Assembly (NCBI GenBank): GCA_905250115.1
Contig: CAJNOI010000006.1
Coordinates: forward strand, 1,283,526-1,347,525
Direction of reading: 5' to 3'
DNA length: 64,000 bases
Origin: Adineta steineri
Lineage: Eukaryota > Rotifera > Eurotatoria > Adinetida > Adinetidae
Positions 11,477-23,199 of the stretch are shown one piece after another; position 1 is the first letter of the stretch, and the number at the start of each line of letters is the position of its first letter. The notes beneath the pieces were generated by a model that was not told the DNA's origin, searched no databases, and worked only from the letters and a program-made list of their open reading frames with translations. Made by a program: the position numbers and the translations under genes.

Positions 11477-12493
11477 TTGTACAATGAAATTAAAATAGAA
11501 TATATGTGTGACTTGTTTCTATGTAGATAATAATAATAGTGAATTATAGAATGATGATACATTATCTTTAAAAAAATAAAAATAAACTTTGTACTATAGT
11601 TAGTGTCATAGACGACGTACGAAAGGTTTTTGCTCATGTGCCATTAAGTACCATGAGTTTAGTTTTGATTGATTTATCGAATTGTAATTTTATTGAGACT
11701 AAATAATTTTTTACTAGATACTTCTTTTTAAAATAAAAATAGAAAAAATCTTTCACAAAAAAATAAATAATATATGTAGAATATCGAATGACACTGACAT
11801 CTATTGACATTGCTAACAGATTTATGTTTAAAATAAGTAATGGCCTGAAAAAGTGGGATCCCAATATAAAATATAAGCGTCAAGATACATTTTTTTAATA
11901 TTTGTTACTGTTCTCTAATATTCTTTTTTGTCTTTTTATTAAACTCGTAGTGATTGAACATATTTACGACTATTCTCTTCACGTATTGCAAAATATCAAT
12001 AATTTTGAGTGAACTAATTAATTTTTGTTTCTAAGGATCGTACAAATTGAGACATGACAGTTATTTGAATAGAAATTGTTTTACAAGAGATCAAATATGA
12101 GTCGCATATGATTGTAAAATACAAAATATAGATCGAGCTTGACATAAAAATGTTAGTTTTAGATTATGGTGGAAATACTTTTTATTCCATGCACAAATAG
12201 CGAATGTCAGAATACTATCCGCTTGCATGTTTTTTTAATTTTTGTTCATTTAGTTTCATCTATTAAATATATACTAAACAAGTCACAATCATGTCTATGG
12301 AGTTGAACATAGTACAATCAGATATACACAGACATAAGATTTTTAAATTGAATCAAATAATTTATTTAGGTGATACAAAAGTTTTTAAAACGAATTTAGA
12401 TAAATAAATTGCAGGATTATCACACAAATCATACTAGAATATGGCAAATGTTTCTACAGAATAAAATTCAAAATGTAAAGTAACGTTTATAAC
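11477..12493. other. Intergenic, no gene seen
   Basis: About 1 kb of AT-rich sequence. The open frame at 11634-11864 (-) is Phe/Ile/Lys-rich low complexity with no family resemblance, and I do not call it. Confidence 0.55.
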
Positions 12494-14275
12494 TTATAGA
12501 TTCTCTTTAATATATTTCACAACACCACTGATCATTTCATGTGCAATATCCAATGCAAATGGTCCATGCAAAAAGCCTATTGAACCATGAAATGTATGTT
12601 CATAATGATCATGAACAACTGGCACATGAACACGTTTAAGACGACCTTCATAGATGAATGCACAATCACGTAAACGGTCATGACCAACACTTAATATATA
12701 GGTGGGCATTAATTTAGCTAATTTTTGATCATCGACAAGTAAAGGAGACACTTCTGGATCTAAAACTTTTTTAGCTTTTTCAATTAATTGTGGATCACCT
12801 TCCTGATCATCTGTAATTGGATTTTTATAAACTGTTCGATATTTTGATGGAATTAAAGACCAATCAACATATTTACGATAATGCTTCTTTTGTTCAACAC
12901 TTAAATGATTATTGGAATAAACTGATGGATCAATTTTTTCATTTACATAAGCAGATAAAGTATGATCAGCAGTATATTGAAAAAATTGATAATGCTCCTG
13001 AATATAAGATGGAAGCATAAGATCGAAAAATTGCAAAGAAGGATAGATAAGAATCTGAATGCGAGGTGAATGCTTGTGATGAGATTGACTAGCAAAACGC
13101 ATCGCAATTACAGCAGCAAAATTACCACCTAAAATACAAAATTAGATAGATATTTTTCTTCACACTTTTAAGTGATATTTATTTTCAAACTATAAACTTA
13201 GTGTTCTTTTCATTGATACTAAATTTCTCAAGTCAAATTTTGTCATAATGTCATTTATCTTACATTATGTAGTTTTTAATTTAGATCAACAGAAACCTCT
13301 TTTGTCAAATACTGTAGTTAGATCACGAGAGAAATAAAATAAGAGAATTCCCAGATCATATAAAAGATTTGTCGTAATGCTCGATATTTTAAAAATGAAG
13401 TAGATGCTTTTAATAGTATCATTTCTATATTATACAGCGTATGGTTATTAAACAATAAAAAACATACCAGCTGAATCACCAGCTATAGCAACACGATTTT
13501 GATCAATGCGTAATTTTTGTGAATCACCATGGTCAAGAACATATTTTGTCACTGTATAACAATCATCAACGCCAGCTGGGAAAGGATATTCTGGTGCGAG
13601 ACGATAACTAAATAATACAATTGAAATCAAATTATATGTGTTCGATTAATTTAAAGTATAAAAAGATACTTACTCAACAGATATAACAACCGCATTTGCT
13701 TCTCGTGCTAAATAGCTAGTAATAGAATTGTGTGTATCTACATATACATAAATAATTATTAACATTATTTTGTAATAATAAGACAATCAACTTTACCAAC
13801 AGATCCCATATAAAATGCACCACCATGAAAAAAGACAATAGCTGGTAAATTACCGTTATTATTCAATGGACGAGCAATTCTAACTGGTATATTTTCAATA
13901 AAAGTATCTTCAATCTAAACAAGATTCAATAATATAAACTAGAGGGAATAACTAATTTTACCGCAAGACCAGCATCATCTTTTTTATCTTTTGCATGTCG
14001 ACTCAAACTTGAAAATTTTCGAACAACTGCAACACGATCCGATATACCAAACAATTCAGCTACTGTACCCTACCAAAAAACAAGTGAATGATATTATGAA
14101 ATGAATTAAATAACTTATTACATACAATAACATGAACTATTTTCATTGTTGCAGTCAATCCTCGAACTCGACTCATTTGTGCGATACCATCACTATTAGG
14201 TGCATGATATAGATAACCAATAATACTTGCTGTAATAGCACCTATAATAGCTAAACGTTGAGCTGTACGAGCCAT
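12494..14275 (-). CDS. AADAC-like microsomal esterase, copy A (HGGA oxyanion motif)
   Basis: Six exons, 14126-14275, 13962-14069, 13797-13914, 13674-13737, 13468-13607 and 12494-13128, give 404 residues. The N-terminus has a hydrophobic signal-anchor (LAIIGAITASIIGYLY). The alpha/beta-hydrolase core follows arylacetamide deacetylase / neutral cholesterol ester hydrolase: FFHGGAFYMGS near residue 115, DYRLAPEYPFP, catalytic-Ser motif AGDSAGGN near 192, the acid in SVGHDRLRD and the His in HYEHTFHG. Family members hydrolyse ester and amide bonds of lipids and xenobiotics on the luminal ER side. The oxyanion motif reads HGGA instead of the usual HGGG. Copy B lies 552 bp upstream with introns at the same places. 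A TTTATTCTAG acceptor-like site lies 7 nt before the ATG. Confidence 0.9.
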
Positions 14276-14827
14276 ATTTTATCTAGAATAAAGAATATTT
14301 TAATAGAGATTTTCCGTGATATACCAATTATATCTTATTTCTGTCAATGAATAACATTAATTTTACTGACTCATTCTATTCATTTTTCACACTATTTAAA
14401 CCATAAAACAAGTGCAGTCATACGAGACCAGTGAAAACAAGAACACATCGTCTCGATATCAAAAGGTATATTATACACGAAATGCATTCTCCAATAATAT
14501 TCTGTCAAATATATCGTACGATTATGATGTTATGTAGTCTAAATCTAGTATTAGAATTGTGATATGAATGAAATAGATTATTATTATTATTACATATTGA
14601 AGTAACAAAAACCACCGTTATTATTTTGATTTACACTACTTAAATCTTTAAAAATTAAAATTCTTTTTTAGTAACATATTATAGAAAAAAAAGGAATGAA
14701 TAGTATTCACATTCATATTCTAAATATATTTGTTTTCATCCAATAACAAAACGATAATACAATTACATACTCATTCGTTCATACTGAATTGTTTTTTTTT
14801 TCATTACTCTTTCTATATGTACAAAGT
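14276..14827. other. Spacer between tandem esterase genes
   Basis: AT-rich, same-strand spacer with no gene. It holds the 3' end of copy B and the upstream region of copy A. Confidence 0.5.
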
Positions 14828-16350
14828 TTATTCGACTAAAGCAGTTCGATTAACTACAAATTGAGCACTGTCATTAATTATATCAAAAGCTTCGTTAAAA
14901 GCAACCGGAAAGTCAACAAATGTCATAACACCATGAAATATTCGATATTCTCTATAAATAACATTTTTAACATTTAATTGTTGTAAACGACGAAAATATA
15001 ATTGAGCATCAGATAAAAGTATATCATATGTACAAGCAACAATAAATGTGGATGGACTATTACGTAGAATGTCATCATCAGCTAATAAAGGTGAAATATT
15101 TTCATTAAATAATTTCCAAGTATCTGGATGAGATGATTTCGATGATGATGATGAGTGATATTTACTAATATCATCATTATCACTGTCTGAGATTTGTAAA
15201 TTCAATTTTGAATAGAAATTTTTATAATCATTTAATGATAAATGTTGATTAGTGAAAAGTTCATCACCAGTAAATGATGTATTAATATAGAAATTAGCGA
15301 CTTGTACGAGCAAATCTTCGTGAAGTAATGATAGAAGACGATATGGTAAATAAGTAAGATATGATGATAAACGATAATGAACAAGTTGAAGTAAAGGATA
15401 AAGAAGAAGAACACCACGTATAACTGGTTTTTGTTCACGACGTAGATGTCTTTCAACAACTACAGCCATATTACCACCTAAAGAAAACAAAGAAATATAA
15501 CTCTCTTGAAATTAAATGAAAAAACGATGATAAACCTGCTGAATCACCACACAGAAAAACATTTGCTGGATCAATAGCAAATTCTTGATAATTATCAATA
15601 ACATATTTTGCTACTTTTACACCTTCTTCAATTGGTGTTGGATAATGAACACTAGGTGTTAAACGATAACTAAACATAAATTAATTCATTATATATATAT
15701 ATATATATTCTAAACTATAATCTACATACTTTACAGCAATCACTTTTGCACCAGTATACATAGATAAATGATAATTCATAGTATCATGTGAATCTATTAT
15801 AACAAAAATAATACTTTACAAGAAAACTGAAAATCAATTACTTACAAATGCTTCCAAAATAGAATCCACCACCATGAAAAAATATAATCACTGGTGATAA
15901 TGGTATGTGAGAGACATTTTTTGGTGTATACATTCGTACAAGAACATTTTCAATGTATTGATCATGATACTAAATCATATATTATAAAATAAAGAATTGT
16001 TATACAATAATAAGCAATATTTTTATTTACCAACACTTCACCATGATCAAATGGACGTATTTTAAAAGGATCAAGAGAATCAATAATTGTATTAAGAATT
16101 GTATAATGAGGAATGCCAATGATAGATTCAAGAAAACGACTCTATAAATGAACTTTTAAATCTTATAAACCATGATTTGTTTTTAAATATAACTTACAAG
16201 ATCAAGTATCAATGCAAAAGTACCTGATACAATTTTGTATTTCCATGGATGTCCCATTGGACCGGGTACATGAACAGGTACATAATATCGAGCAATGATT
16301 ACAGCCAAAAGAACAATAATAAATACAGGAAGTACTCGGAATGATTTCAT
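14828..16350 (-). CDS. AADAC-like microsomal esterase, copy B
   Basis: Six exons, 16198-16350, 16031-16141, 15846-15969, 15730-15793, 15536-15669 and 14828-15477, give 411 residues. An N-terminal membrane anchor (VLPVFIIVLLAVIIARYY) precedes the hydrolase domain. It has the full oxyanion motif FFHGGGFYFGS, NYRLTPSVHYP, catalytic CGDSAGGN, the acid in ACTYDILLSD and the His in RIFHGVMTF. A Ser-rich insertion (HSSSSSKSSH) interrupts the lid/cap region near residue 290. Exon number and intron phases (0, 0, 1, 2, 1) equal those of copy A, and the fourth exon is 64 bp in both, so the pair arose by tandem duplication after the introns were in place. Protein divergence is high, so the duplication is old. 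The exact substrate is unknown. Confidence 0.9.
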
Positions 16351-16846
16351 ATGTAGGCTATTATGTTGTGTTCTCTATAAACAGAATATTTAAAAATCAT
16401 AAGCTATGTATAGATGAGAACAAAGGTGAAAAGATAAAGTTATGATAAAACAGACTACCCTCATCGAATGTTTAGATAAATAGAATCTATTAGAAAAATA
16501 GTTCAGTTTTATAAAAAGAAAAACTTTCTTCATTATTGATTAATAAACTATTTTGAATACTTACATTATTTATTTCCATTCGTATAAGAAACAACCACTA
16601 GCCACATCGGAATTATTTTTCTATATCATAAGATTATTCTAGAACAGATATATATATATAGATTCAATATCTTTCACTTGTATTTTTAACGTAAAGAAGA
16701 AACAAAGATGAATTTAGGTTTTTTTTTTTCTCTTCTGTGTATTCAAACAAGAAACAAAGAGTAACACTTAACATATGCACGAACATAGATCAACATGTAC
16801 AGGAAAAAACCAAAACAAATACAATAATGAATAATGTTTTATTGAA
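16351..16846. other. Intergenic, no gene seen
   Basis: AT-rich spacer between SAP18 and esterase B, both on the - strand. An acceptor-like CTGTTTATAG lies 24 nt upstream of the esterase B start. Confidence 0.5.
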
Positions 16847-17490
16847 TTAATATGGACGATCACGATGATCATTTCGTGGTGCTGATCGCATAGGTCCACC
16901 ACCATTTCTTTCATTATTTGGACCATTACGTCGTTTATTATTGTTATTATTATTATTATTATTATCTTCAGATGATTGTTGAGGAGCTCGATCACGTCGT
17001 GAATTTGGTGTTGATTGTTCTTGTCTTTTTTGCATAATAGCAACATCAAGATAATCACCTATTCGAAAACGTTTATTTCCTAATTGTATTTTATCTTCAG
17101 GACGTTTTTGACCATTTTCAGTTTTACCAATTTCCGTAAGATAATAACGATTACGTGATTCATCAGCAGAAACAATTGAAAATAAAAATTGTGTACCACG
17201 ACGACGTGAATCAGGATTAACTTCTTTGATTAATTGTGTCAATTCTCCTAATGTTGCATCTAACCAAGTATAAATTTGAAGTTCATTTTCTGGTGTATGT
17301 CCTTGTTCATATTCCCTGAAAGAAAAAATTTTATTCTCAAAACAACGTAATAGAAATATTCGAAAACAAACCTGGCTAAATGATGACGATTTTTATTGCA
17401 AAAAACACGTAATAATAATGGACATGTTTTCAATCGGTCAATTGATCGATCAACTTTACTGACTTCACCAGTTAATTTTGTTTCAGTCAT
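16847..17490 (-). CDS. SAP18: SAP18, histone deacetylase / splicing-complex subunit
   Basis: Two exons, 17372-17490 and 16847-17315, give 195 residues. The ubiquitin-like SAP18 fold is recognisable from IDRLKTCPLLLRVFCNKNRHH, ELQIYTWLDATLGELT, FLFSIVSAD and KRFRIGDYLDVAI, and the protein ends in the conserved RDRPY. SAP18 belongs to the SIN3-HDAC corepressor and to the ASAP/PSAP complex with RNPS1 and ACIN1. It is about 40 residues longer than the human protein because of a hydrophilic C-terminal tail with a run of nine Asn, encoded by an ATT-type microsatellite on the + strand near 16937-16966. The upstream gene is divergent. Confidence 0.95.
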
Positions 17491-17742
17491 AATTACCGTA
17501 TATTTTTCTATTTCAAACGATGAATTACCTAAATTTTTCTTGCTTTTACTTACTCAATGACCGATAGAAAAATACAAAGGCTATTACAAAATTTTAATTG
17601 GTTCAATATGTAAACTATATATTCTACGAAAGATGGCGCTGTTATGTATGTATATAACTGTTATTGAAAACCATGGCAATCTAGTTGAGTATGGTAGAGT
17701 AAATATATATTTTTATTAATAGAAAATTTACAAATAGGATGA

Positions 17743-17955
17743 ATGAGTGATGGTATTAATACAACAAACAATAAACACGTTGATGATTATGAAGACCTTC
17801 GATTTCAAGATGCGGCTCAAGCTATTTTTTCCAAGTATCGTATGATGAATATTATAAAATCTAATGGCGAAATTAATACTACTACTTCTACTGCACCTAT
17901 TATTCTTGGTTCACAAAAAACAACGACTAGATCTCGAGCTTGTGTTATTTTATGA
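17743..17955 (+). CDS. Small protein with C-terminal CaaX box
   Basis: Single-exon frame of 70 residues ending in RSRACVIL. The final CVIL fits a CaaX prenylation signal; Leu at the last position favours geranylgeranylation. Residues 15-40 (DYEDLRFQDAAQAIFSKYRM) look like an amphipathic helix, and the rest is Thr/Ser/Asn-rich linker. I do not recognise the family. The length is in the range of G-protein gamma subunits, but their conserved core is missing. It is divergent from SAP18, with about 250 bp between starts. The codon pattern and the exact placement of the CaaX box before the stop argue that it is real. Confidence 0.6.
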   Translation: MSDGINTTNNKHVDDYEDLRFQDAAQAIFSKYRMMNIIKSNGEINTTTSTAPIILGSQKTTTRSRACVIL

Positions 17956-18574
17956 TATATTACGAATTAATTTAAATAAAATTTAAATATTTATAATGCA
18001 TGATAATAGAACAAAAATATGATTTAATCTTTTTTATATTTGACAAATAGTACATTGAAAATAAGTCGCAAAATATGAATATATTTGGTATATTAATTTC
18101 TTTTAATTTGATAAAATTTTTAAGAATGATTTATCTGTCATGAGTATTTTATTGTAGATTTTATGGAAAGTGTATTTGTATTAAAATTATAAAATAAAAT
18201 ATGATTTCGAAATAACGTTTAACTATATAGAAATATATTTATTCTTGTTCAATTTAATTTTAAAAAACTTTCTTGTTTTCTTTATATTTCATTCAGGAGT
18301 ACTGTACTTTTTAATTTACTGGATTTCTTAAGAAAACTATCTTTATTGTATCATAGCTATATTAGTAATTCTTTTATATGAATCCATGACAAATCTATTA
18401 AAATAATAAAGTATATTCACCTTTTAAAGCGTAATTATTGTTCGTCTTTATTTCTTCTTTAAAAATTAAATGAAAAAGACGATATTTTTTATTAAAAATA
18501 GAACAGTTATATAATATCTTATGTATATTCTTATATATTGAATAATCAAATATAATGATATGAGAATATTTGAT
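17956..18574. other. Convergent AT-rich spacer
   Basis: Between the CaaX gene end (+) and the partial gene end (-). No feature beyond very high A/T. Confidence 0.5.
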
Positions 18575-18957
18575 TTAAAATCGTGTCATGTTTGAAGTAC
18601 GAGGATGTACATCCTCAGTTGTACTAAAGAAATCCTCCATATCTTGCCTATTTAGACTTCGATTACTTCCCATATAAGTTATATGGTTGTCAAACATTAC
18701 AGATGAAGAATGCGCCACTACATTAGATAGCGATTTTTTGCGTGATCCAAATGAACTTCGTTTCTCCACATCAAAACTTATTCTACCATTTGAAATTGTT
18801 TCAATATCATCAATATTATTAATACTACCTTCTATAGCAGCCATGTTTACTTCGCTTCCACGATTAATACGTAATTCTTGAGCGACATTTGGAGTAGACA
18901 ATTTGTTGACATCATAATTTTTTCGATAAAGTAAAGATAATATTGGTGACGTTAAAA
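18575..18957 (-). CDS. C-terminal fragment of unrecognised protein, cut by gap
   Basis: An open frame of about 127 codons enters from the 100-N gap and ends at a TAA at 18575. It begins LTSPILSLLYRKNYD, which resembles the end of a membrane helix followed by a cytoplasmic tail, as in many receptors and channels (a weak resemblance). The rest is hydrophilic and rich in Ser/Asn/Asp, with KRSSFGSRKKS as a possible kinase target. The upstream part is lost in the gap or beyond it; on the same strand past the gap a stretch reading FNVPFLTDIEIFNINF is open, but the join cannot be tested. Family unknown. Confidence 0.45.
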
Positions 18958-19057
18958 NNNNNNNNNNNNNNNNNNNNNNNNNNNNNNNNNNNNNNNNNNN
19001 NNNNNNNNNNNNNNNNNNNNNNNNNNNNNNNNNNNNNNNNNNNNNNNNNNNNNNNNN
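18958..19057. other. Assembly gap (100 N)
   Basis: Run of exactly 100 N, a conventional scaffold gap of unknown true size. It interrupts the partial - strand gene. Confidence 0.99.
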
Positions 19058-20600
19058 TTTTTTTTTGAACACCGTTTAAATACATTAGAAAAATTTATAT
19101 TAAAAATTTCAATATCAGTTAGAAAAGGTACATTAAAAGAATTTTATAATAAATATATAAATATCATTATTTGTTATTGATTAAGTTAATATTGAACTTG
19201 ATTTAACATCATCACTCATCACAACAGTTTTAATTAATAAAATTTCTACATATCGTCTTATTGGTTATATGTATACAATATTAAATAAAAACGATGTTTT
19301 TGGTTTAAATTCTTCAATTAAAAAAAAATTTTAAATATTAAAATTAGTTCAACAATGTATGGAAAAGAATTGACTAAATATGTTATAGCACGTGCTTCTG
19401 GATAATTTATTGATGGATAAATGGTTAAATCAATTAAATACGTTCGTTTAATTATCTTATTTTAGTTTTAATTTGTATACAAACAGTAGCAAAACTTTAG
19501 AAAGCTTTTATTTTTGATGCAAATATATCAAAGGTATAAAAAAAATATTTTAAAATTTTAATAAGACTTACACATTATTAGTTATCGTAAGAAGAACTAA
19601 GAATTATATGAAAGGACAGTTTTGCAGATGTTGTAACATATCAGTGTAGTCAGTAATTTTCTATTTACATATCTTTTTGAATTTTATGATTAAATTCTTG
19701 TATATGCAGGTATTATCTTCACAAATCTTTTTTATTTCTATGAAATATTAGTTTAATATTCTTAAAGTCATTTGAAATTATTTACACATTTCTTTGAATA
19801 TCAATGCATGAATATTTAATAGATGTCTTGTTTAAAATAAGTAAATCTGGAAAAATCTAATGTTATTATAAAAAAGATAAGTGTACATTATTAAATATTC
19901 TTAGTAAAAAGATTTCACATTATCAAATTCTGACAATCAACAACAAAATGATTTAAATAAAAGTCAATCAAATTCTCTTCCAGAAAATTCTTTAGAAATT
20001 TCTTTATATAGAAAAGATGATGATAAACCAAAGCTAATTGAAGGTACAGCAGATGATGAAATAAATGAAGAACATTCGATAAAAACAATAACGTCATAAG
20101 ATAGCGTTTTTAATGAAAGAATAGATCAACGATTATTAAAGTCTAAATTAAATTCAATATACAATATCAATTGAAAAAGATCTTGATACTTTATTTGGTA
20201 AACAAAATAAGTTACTTTCTACTGTATTATTAACTAATGTTAAATGAATTCTTGCAAATTTTGATACAAAATTTAAAACAATTACACAAGATAATCCAAA
20301 TATAAATGATTATTCAACAATAATATTGTGTATTAGGACGATCGTCTATACTTGAACATCATGCGAAAATAGTTGGTTTTGATGAACAGATTTTAGTACT
20401 TCAATCATTAAGATTACCAAAACGTTTGTGAAAATGATCCGAATTGTAATCCGTCAAATTCAACACATATTTCAACTACGAAATACATTAGAATTCGTCA
20501 TAATCCACCAAAGCTCACGAACCATTTTAATGGGAGCACATAATTTCAGGTCGGGCTCAAAGTCAGAATAGATTTTTTGGACAATTCGCTAATTTTCTCC
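19058..20600. pseudogene. Decayed coding fragments, family unknown
   Basis: This stretch has pieces that read like protein but are broken by stops and frame changes. On the + strand, 19905-20099 is open (about 64 codons, rich in Ser/Asn/Asp/Lys, including SLEISLYRKDDDKPKLIEG) and has no Met start. Further pieces at about 20170-20410 shift frame (EKDLDTLFGKQNKLLSTVLL; then GRSSILEHHAKIVGF). On the - strand between 19300 and 19450 another piece reads ARAITYLVNSFPYIVELIL. The mix suggests relic exons of one or two dead genes, or coding DNA split by unseen introns. AT-rich noise can mimic this, so confidence is low. Confidence 0.3.
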
Positions 20601-20998
20601 TTATTTCTTCTATTAAATCCATCTACCTGTCTTCTTATAGACAAATGAATAAACAAAAACTATATATTTATTAAATTTCAATTTGTATGACATTTTACTA
20701 CGAGATCATTTCTTTTTTTCTGAATAATTTGTTATAACAATAATTATTTATAGCATTGATATAGAACAAATGATGTTTCAATCTTATTAAATGTGCAGGA
20801 AAAAAGTCAATTATTTTAATATTTTATTTATATCAAAACAAAAACAACAAATGCAGCATGATTATAATATACTAGTCTATAAATTGTAAAATTAGATTGC
20901 TTGAATAGATAAATTATCATTATTGAGCTTGATTAAAAAAAATTCCCATAATGTCATTCGTAAACAGAATCTAACGGTGGGTATTGATTATTTTCGTT

Positions 20999-22107
20999 CT
21001 ATCGATTATCTATTTTTTCTTATCTTTTTTCTTATCCTCTGGTGATTTATCTCGTAGACCAGACTTTTGTCGATCATCCCTAAAAAAACAAAATAAAAAA
21101 TAATTATAAGATTAAATTTCTTTTTATTATTTTCTACATACTCAACGCTATGTTCAGCTAATTCATCAGTCATACTCAATTTTTTAAAAATTTCTGATTC
21201 TTCAAAGAAATTATCTTGTGGATCATAACCTAATAATTGTCGTGTTGATTCAATTTCCATTCGATTAAATGTATTACGTGATAAACCATGTACAATAGCA
21301 AATTTTAAATCTTCTGGTGCATCAATACATCTTTCAAGTAATTGTACACAATCTCTTTGAGATAACCATGCATCCATCATATTTAAAGAATCTTTATTTT
21401 GTGCAGATGCATGTTCTTGAAATGCTCCAATACGAACAGCTATTGATGGTACACCTTCTTTTTCACCCATATAACGACAAAGTGCTTCACCAAAACATTT
21501 TGTGACACCTATTTAAAAGAAATAATAAGAAAGAAAAATGTTTCTTCTATTAAATACCATAAAGATCTCCTGGATTTGGTGGTTCATTTGTTTTAGCTTG
21601 AACATCGTTTGGATAACCAGATATAGCATGTATTGAACTAGCATAAACCATTCGTTTAACACCAGCTTTTTTTGCGGCGAGAAATATGTTATATAAACTA
21701 AATAATAAAAAGAAAATTAAATTGAACAATTTCCGATGATTTTTGTTTTTTTACTACCCATCAATATTTGATTTTTTTAATGAATCCCATGTTCCACTTG
21801 GATCAGGATCACCAGCCAAGTGAACAATTGTATGAATATCTTTACATGCTTTTTCCAATGTTTCTGTCTCGTCTAAATCACCTTTAATAATTTCACCAAA
21901 TGGTTTTAACGGATCGACTTTTTCGGATTCATGAATTGAATGTACCTATATATACATAAAAATACAGATTTAATTTATTAATAAATCAATATAAACCATT
22001 AAACGAAGTTTATATTTTTGTTTATTTGCATGTTCAGCAAAATATTTACCAATCTTTCCCGCTGCACCAGTTACAAGAACAAGTTTTAATGACTTGGATG
22101 CTGACAT
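20999..22107 (-). CDS. NAD-dependent epimerase/dehydratase, uronate-dehydrogenase-like
   Basis: Five exons, 21997-22107, 21758-21945, 21558-21707, 21142-21508 and 20999-21079, give 298 residues. It is an extended short-chain dehydrogenase: VTGAAGKIGKYFAEH is the NAD-binding GxxGxxG, GDLDE and HLAGDPDP follow, YASSIHAISGYP carries the catalytic Ser region, and DLYGVTKCFGE supplies the YxxxK pair. The segment around GVTKCFGEALCRYMGE and MMDAWLSQRDCVQLLE resembles bacterial uronate dehydrogenases (uronate to aldarolactone) more than animal SDRs, but the substrate cannot be fixed by eye. The C-terminus is a Lys/Asp-rich tail. Its introns have local size and type, so any acquisition was not recent. 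An ATTTTAG acceptor-like site lies 18 nt before the ATG. Confidence 0.82.
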
Positions 22108-23199
22108 TCTCAATTAAAATACAATCTAAAATAATTCAATTGTAAAATATTTACTTTAATATATTAAATTTCATGCTTTTATCATTAGAATTGATTAACT
22201 AAAATTGACTTTTTCTTTTCATTATTATATTAAATAAATATTTTAATTATTTAATTTAAAGTTCAACAATTAAATTAAATTTATTTTATCTTATAAATGA
22301 ACTTCTTGGCCTTTAAAATTAAAATAGATTTTCTTTTTCTTTTTTCTTTTCGTTGATACATTTTTTCCATTAAATAACAAATTAACTTTCATCATGTTTG
22401 CCTCTTTTTTTCTTCATATAAAAAAAAAATTGCTTTTGCTATTACATTTTCGTATATACGTGCACACACACACACACACACAAGCAAGCTATTTCGCTGT
22501 CGTGGTGTCTTTATGATTATTCTTCTCTTTCACCAACCATTACCCCTCCCTTTTCCTTCTTCCTTACATACACTATTATATGCAACGCATCATAAGGGCC
22601 CCTATTGTGCTTCTCGCACTTTGCTTGCGAGCGCGTTTTTCTCTACACATTTTACTGCTGCTGCAATCATCATTCGCCATCGCATACACAGCAGACGGAG
22701 ACGAACATACATACATACACACACACACACAAAGCAAAGCAAAGCAAAGCTCCTTGCACACATACACGACCGCTACAGCGTGCGCTTCATATTTAAAAAA
22801 AGAAGCGAGACGAGAAAGCAAAGACATACACACATATACACACACATATATACGTCATGTGTGTGCGTTTTCTCTCGCTGTCGATTCTTCCTTTTAGAGC
22901 TAGGCAGCAAAGAGAAACAACATCACTGACTGACTGGGTCACATTTCTCTCTCTTTCTCTATGTTTAATTTCGTTGTTCATTCATTTATTTGGCAGTCTT
23001 TATCTAGAGAAGTGAGAGAGAAAGAGAGACAGAGAGCAATGATCGTATTTATTCGATAGTTAGTGTTCAGTTTGTTAGTTCGTTGACGATGTTCCTGAAC
23101 ATAATATATATATATATAATTTTTTTTTCTTTTTTGTAGATTCTTATATATTCACATATATATTTTTTTTTGCAACGATCTTCAATCTATTATTAAATA
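22108..23199 (+). promoter_or_regulatory. Upstream region of HMG-box gene, microsatellite-rich and less AT-rich
   Basis: About 1 kb between divergent genes. From roughly 22450 to 22950 it is visibly richer in G/C and carries CA runs (22465-22482, 22705-22730), a fourfold AAAGC-type repeat (about 22731-22750) and CT/GA tracts (22948-22960, 23011-23035). Several overlapping open frames here are repeat-driven. A CTTTTTTGTAG site at 23140 could be the acceptor for the HMG-box 5' UTR. Confidence 0.45.
22440..22760. repeat. CA, CATA and AAAGC microsatellites
   Basis: A pure CA run lies at about 22465-22482, CATA/CA mixed repeats at about 22704-22730, and four copies of a 5-bp AAAGC unit immediately after. 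They are simple repeats in a presumed promoter or 5' UTR. Confidence 0.85.

Noticed and set aside
11634..11864. 76-codon - strand frame between thioesterase and esterase A
   Set aside because: Composition is AT-driven (Phe/Ile/Lys/Tyr) with no recognisable family.
15232..15459. 75-codon - strand frame inside esterase B
   Set aside because: Out-of-frame shadow of the last exon of esterase B.
22513..22929. Overlapping open frames of 60-138 codons on both strands
   Set aside because: They are made by CA, CATA and AAAGC simple repeats, which stay open in several frames. No domain or start context supports them.
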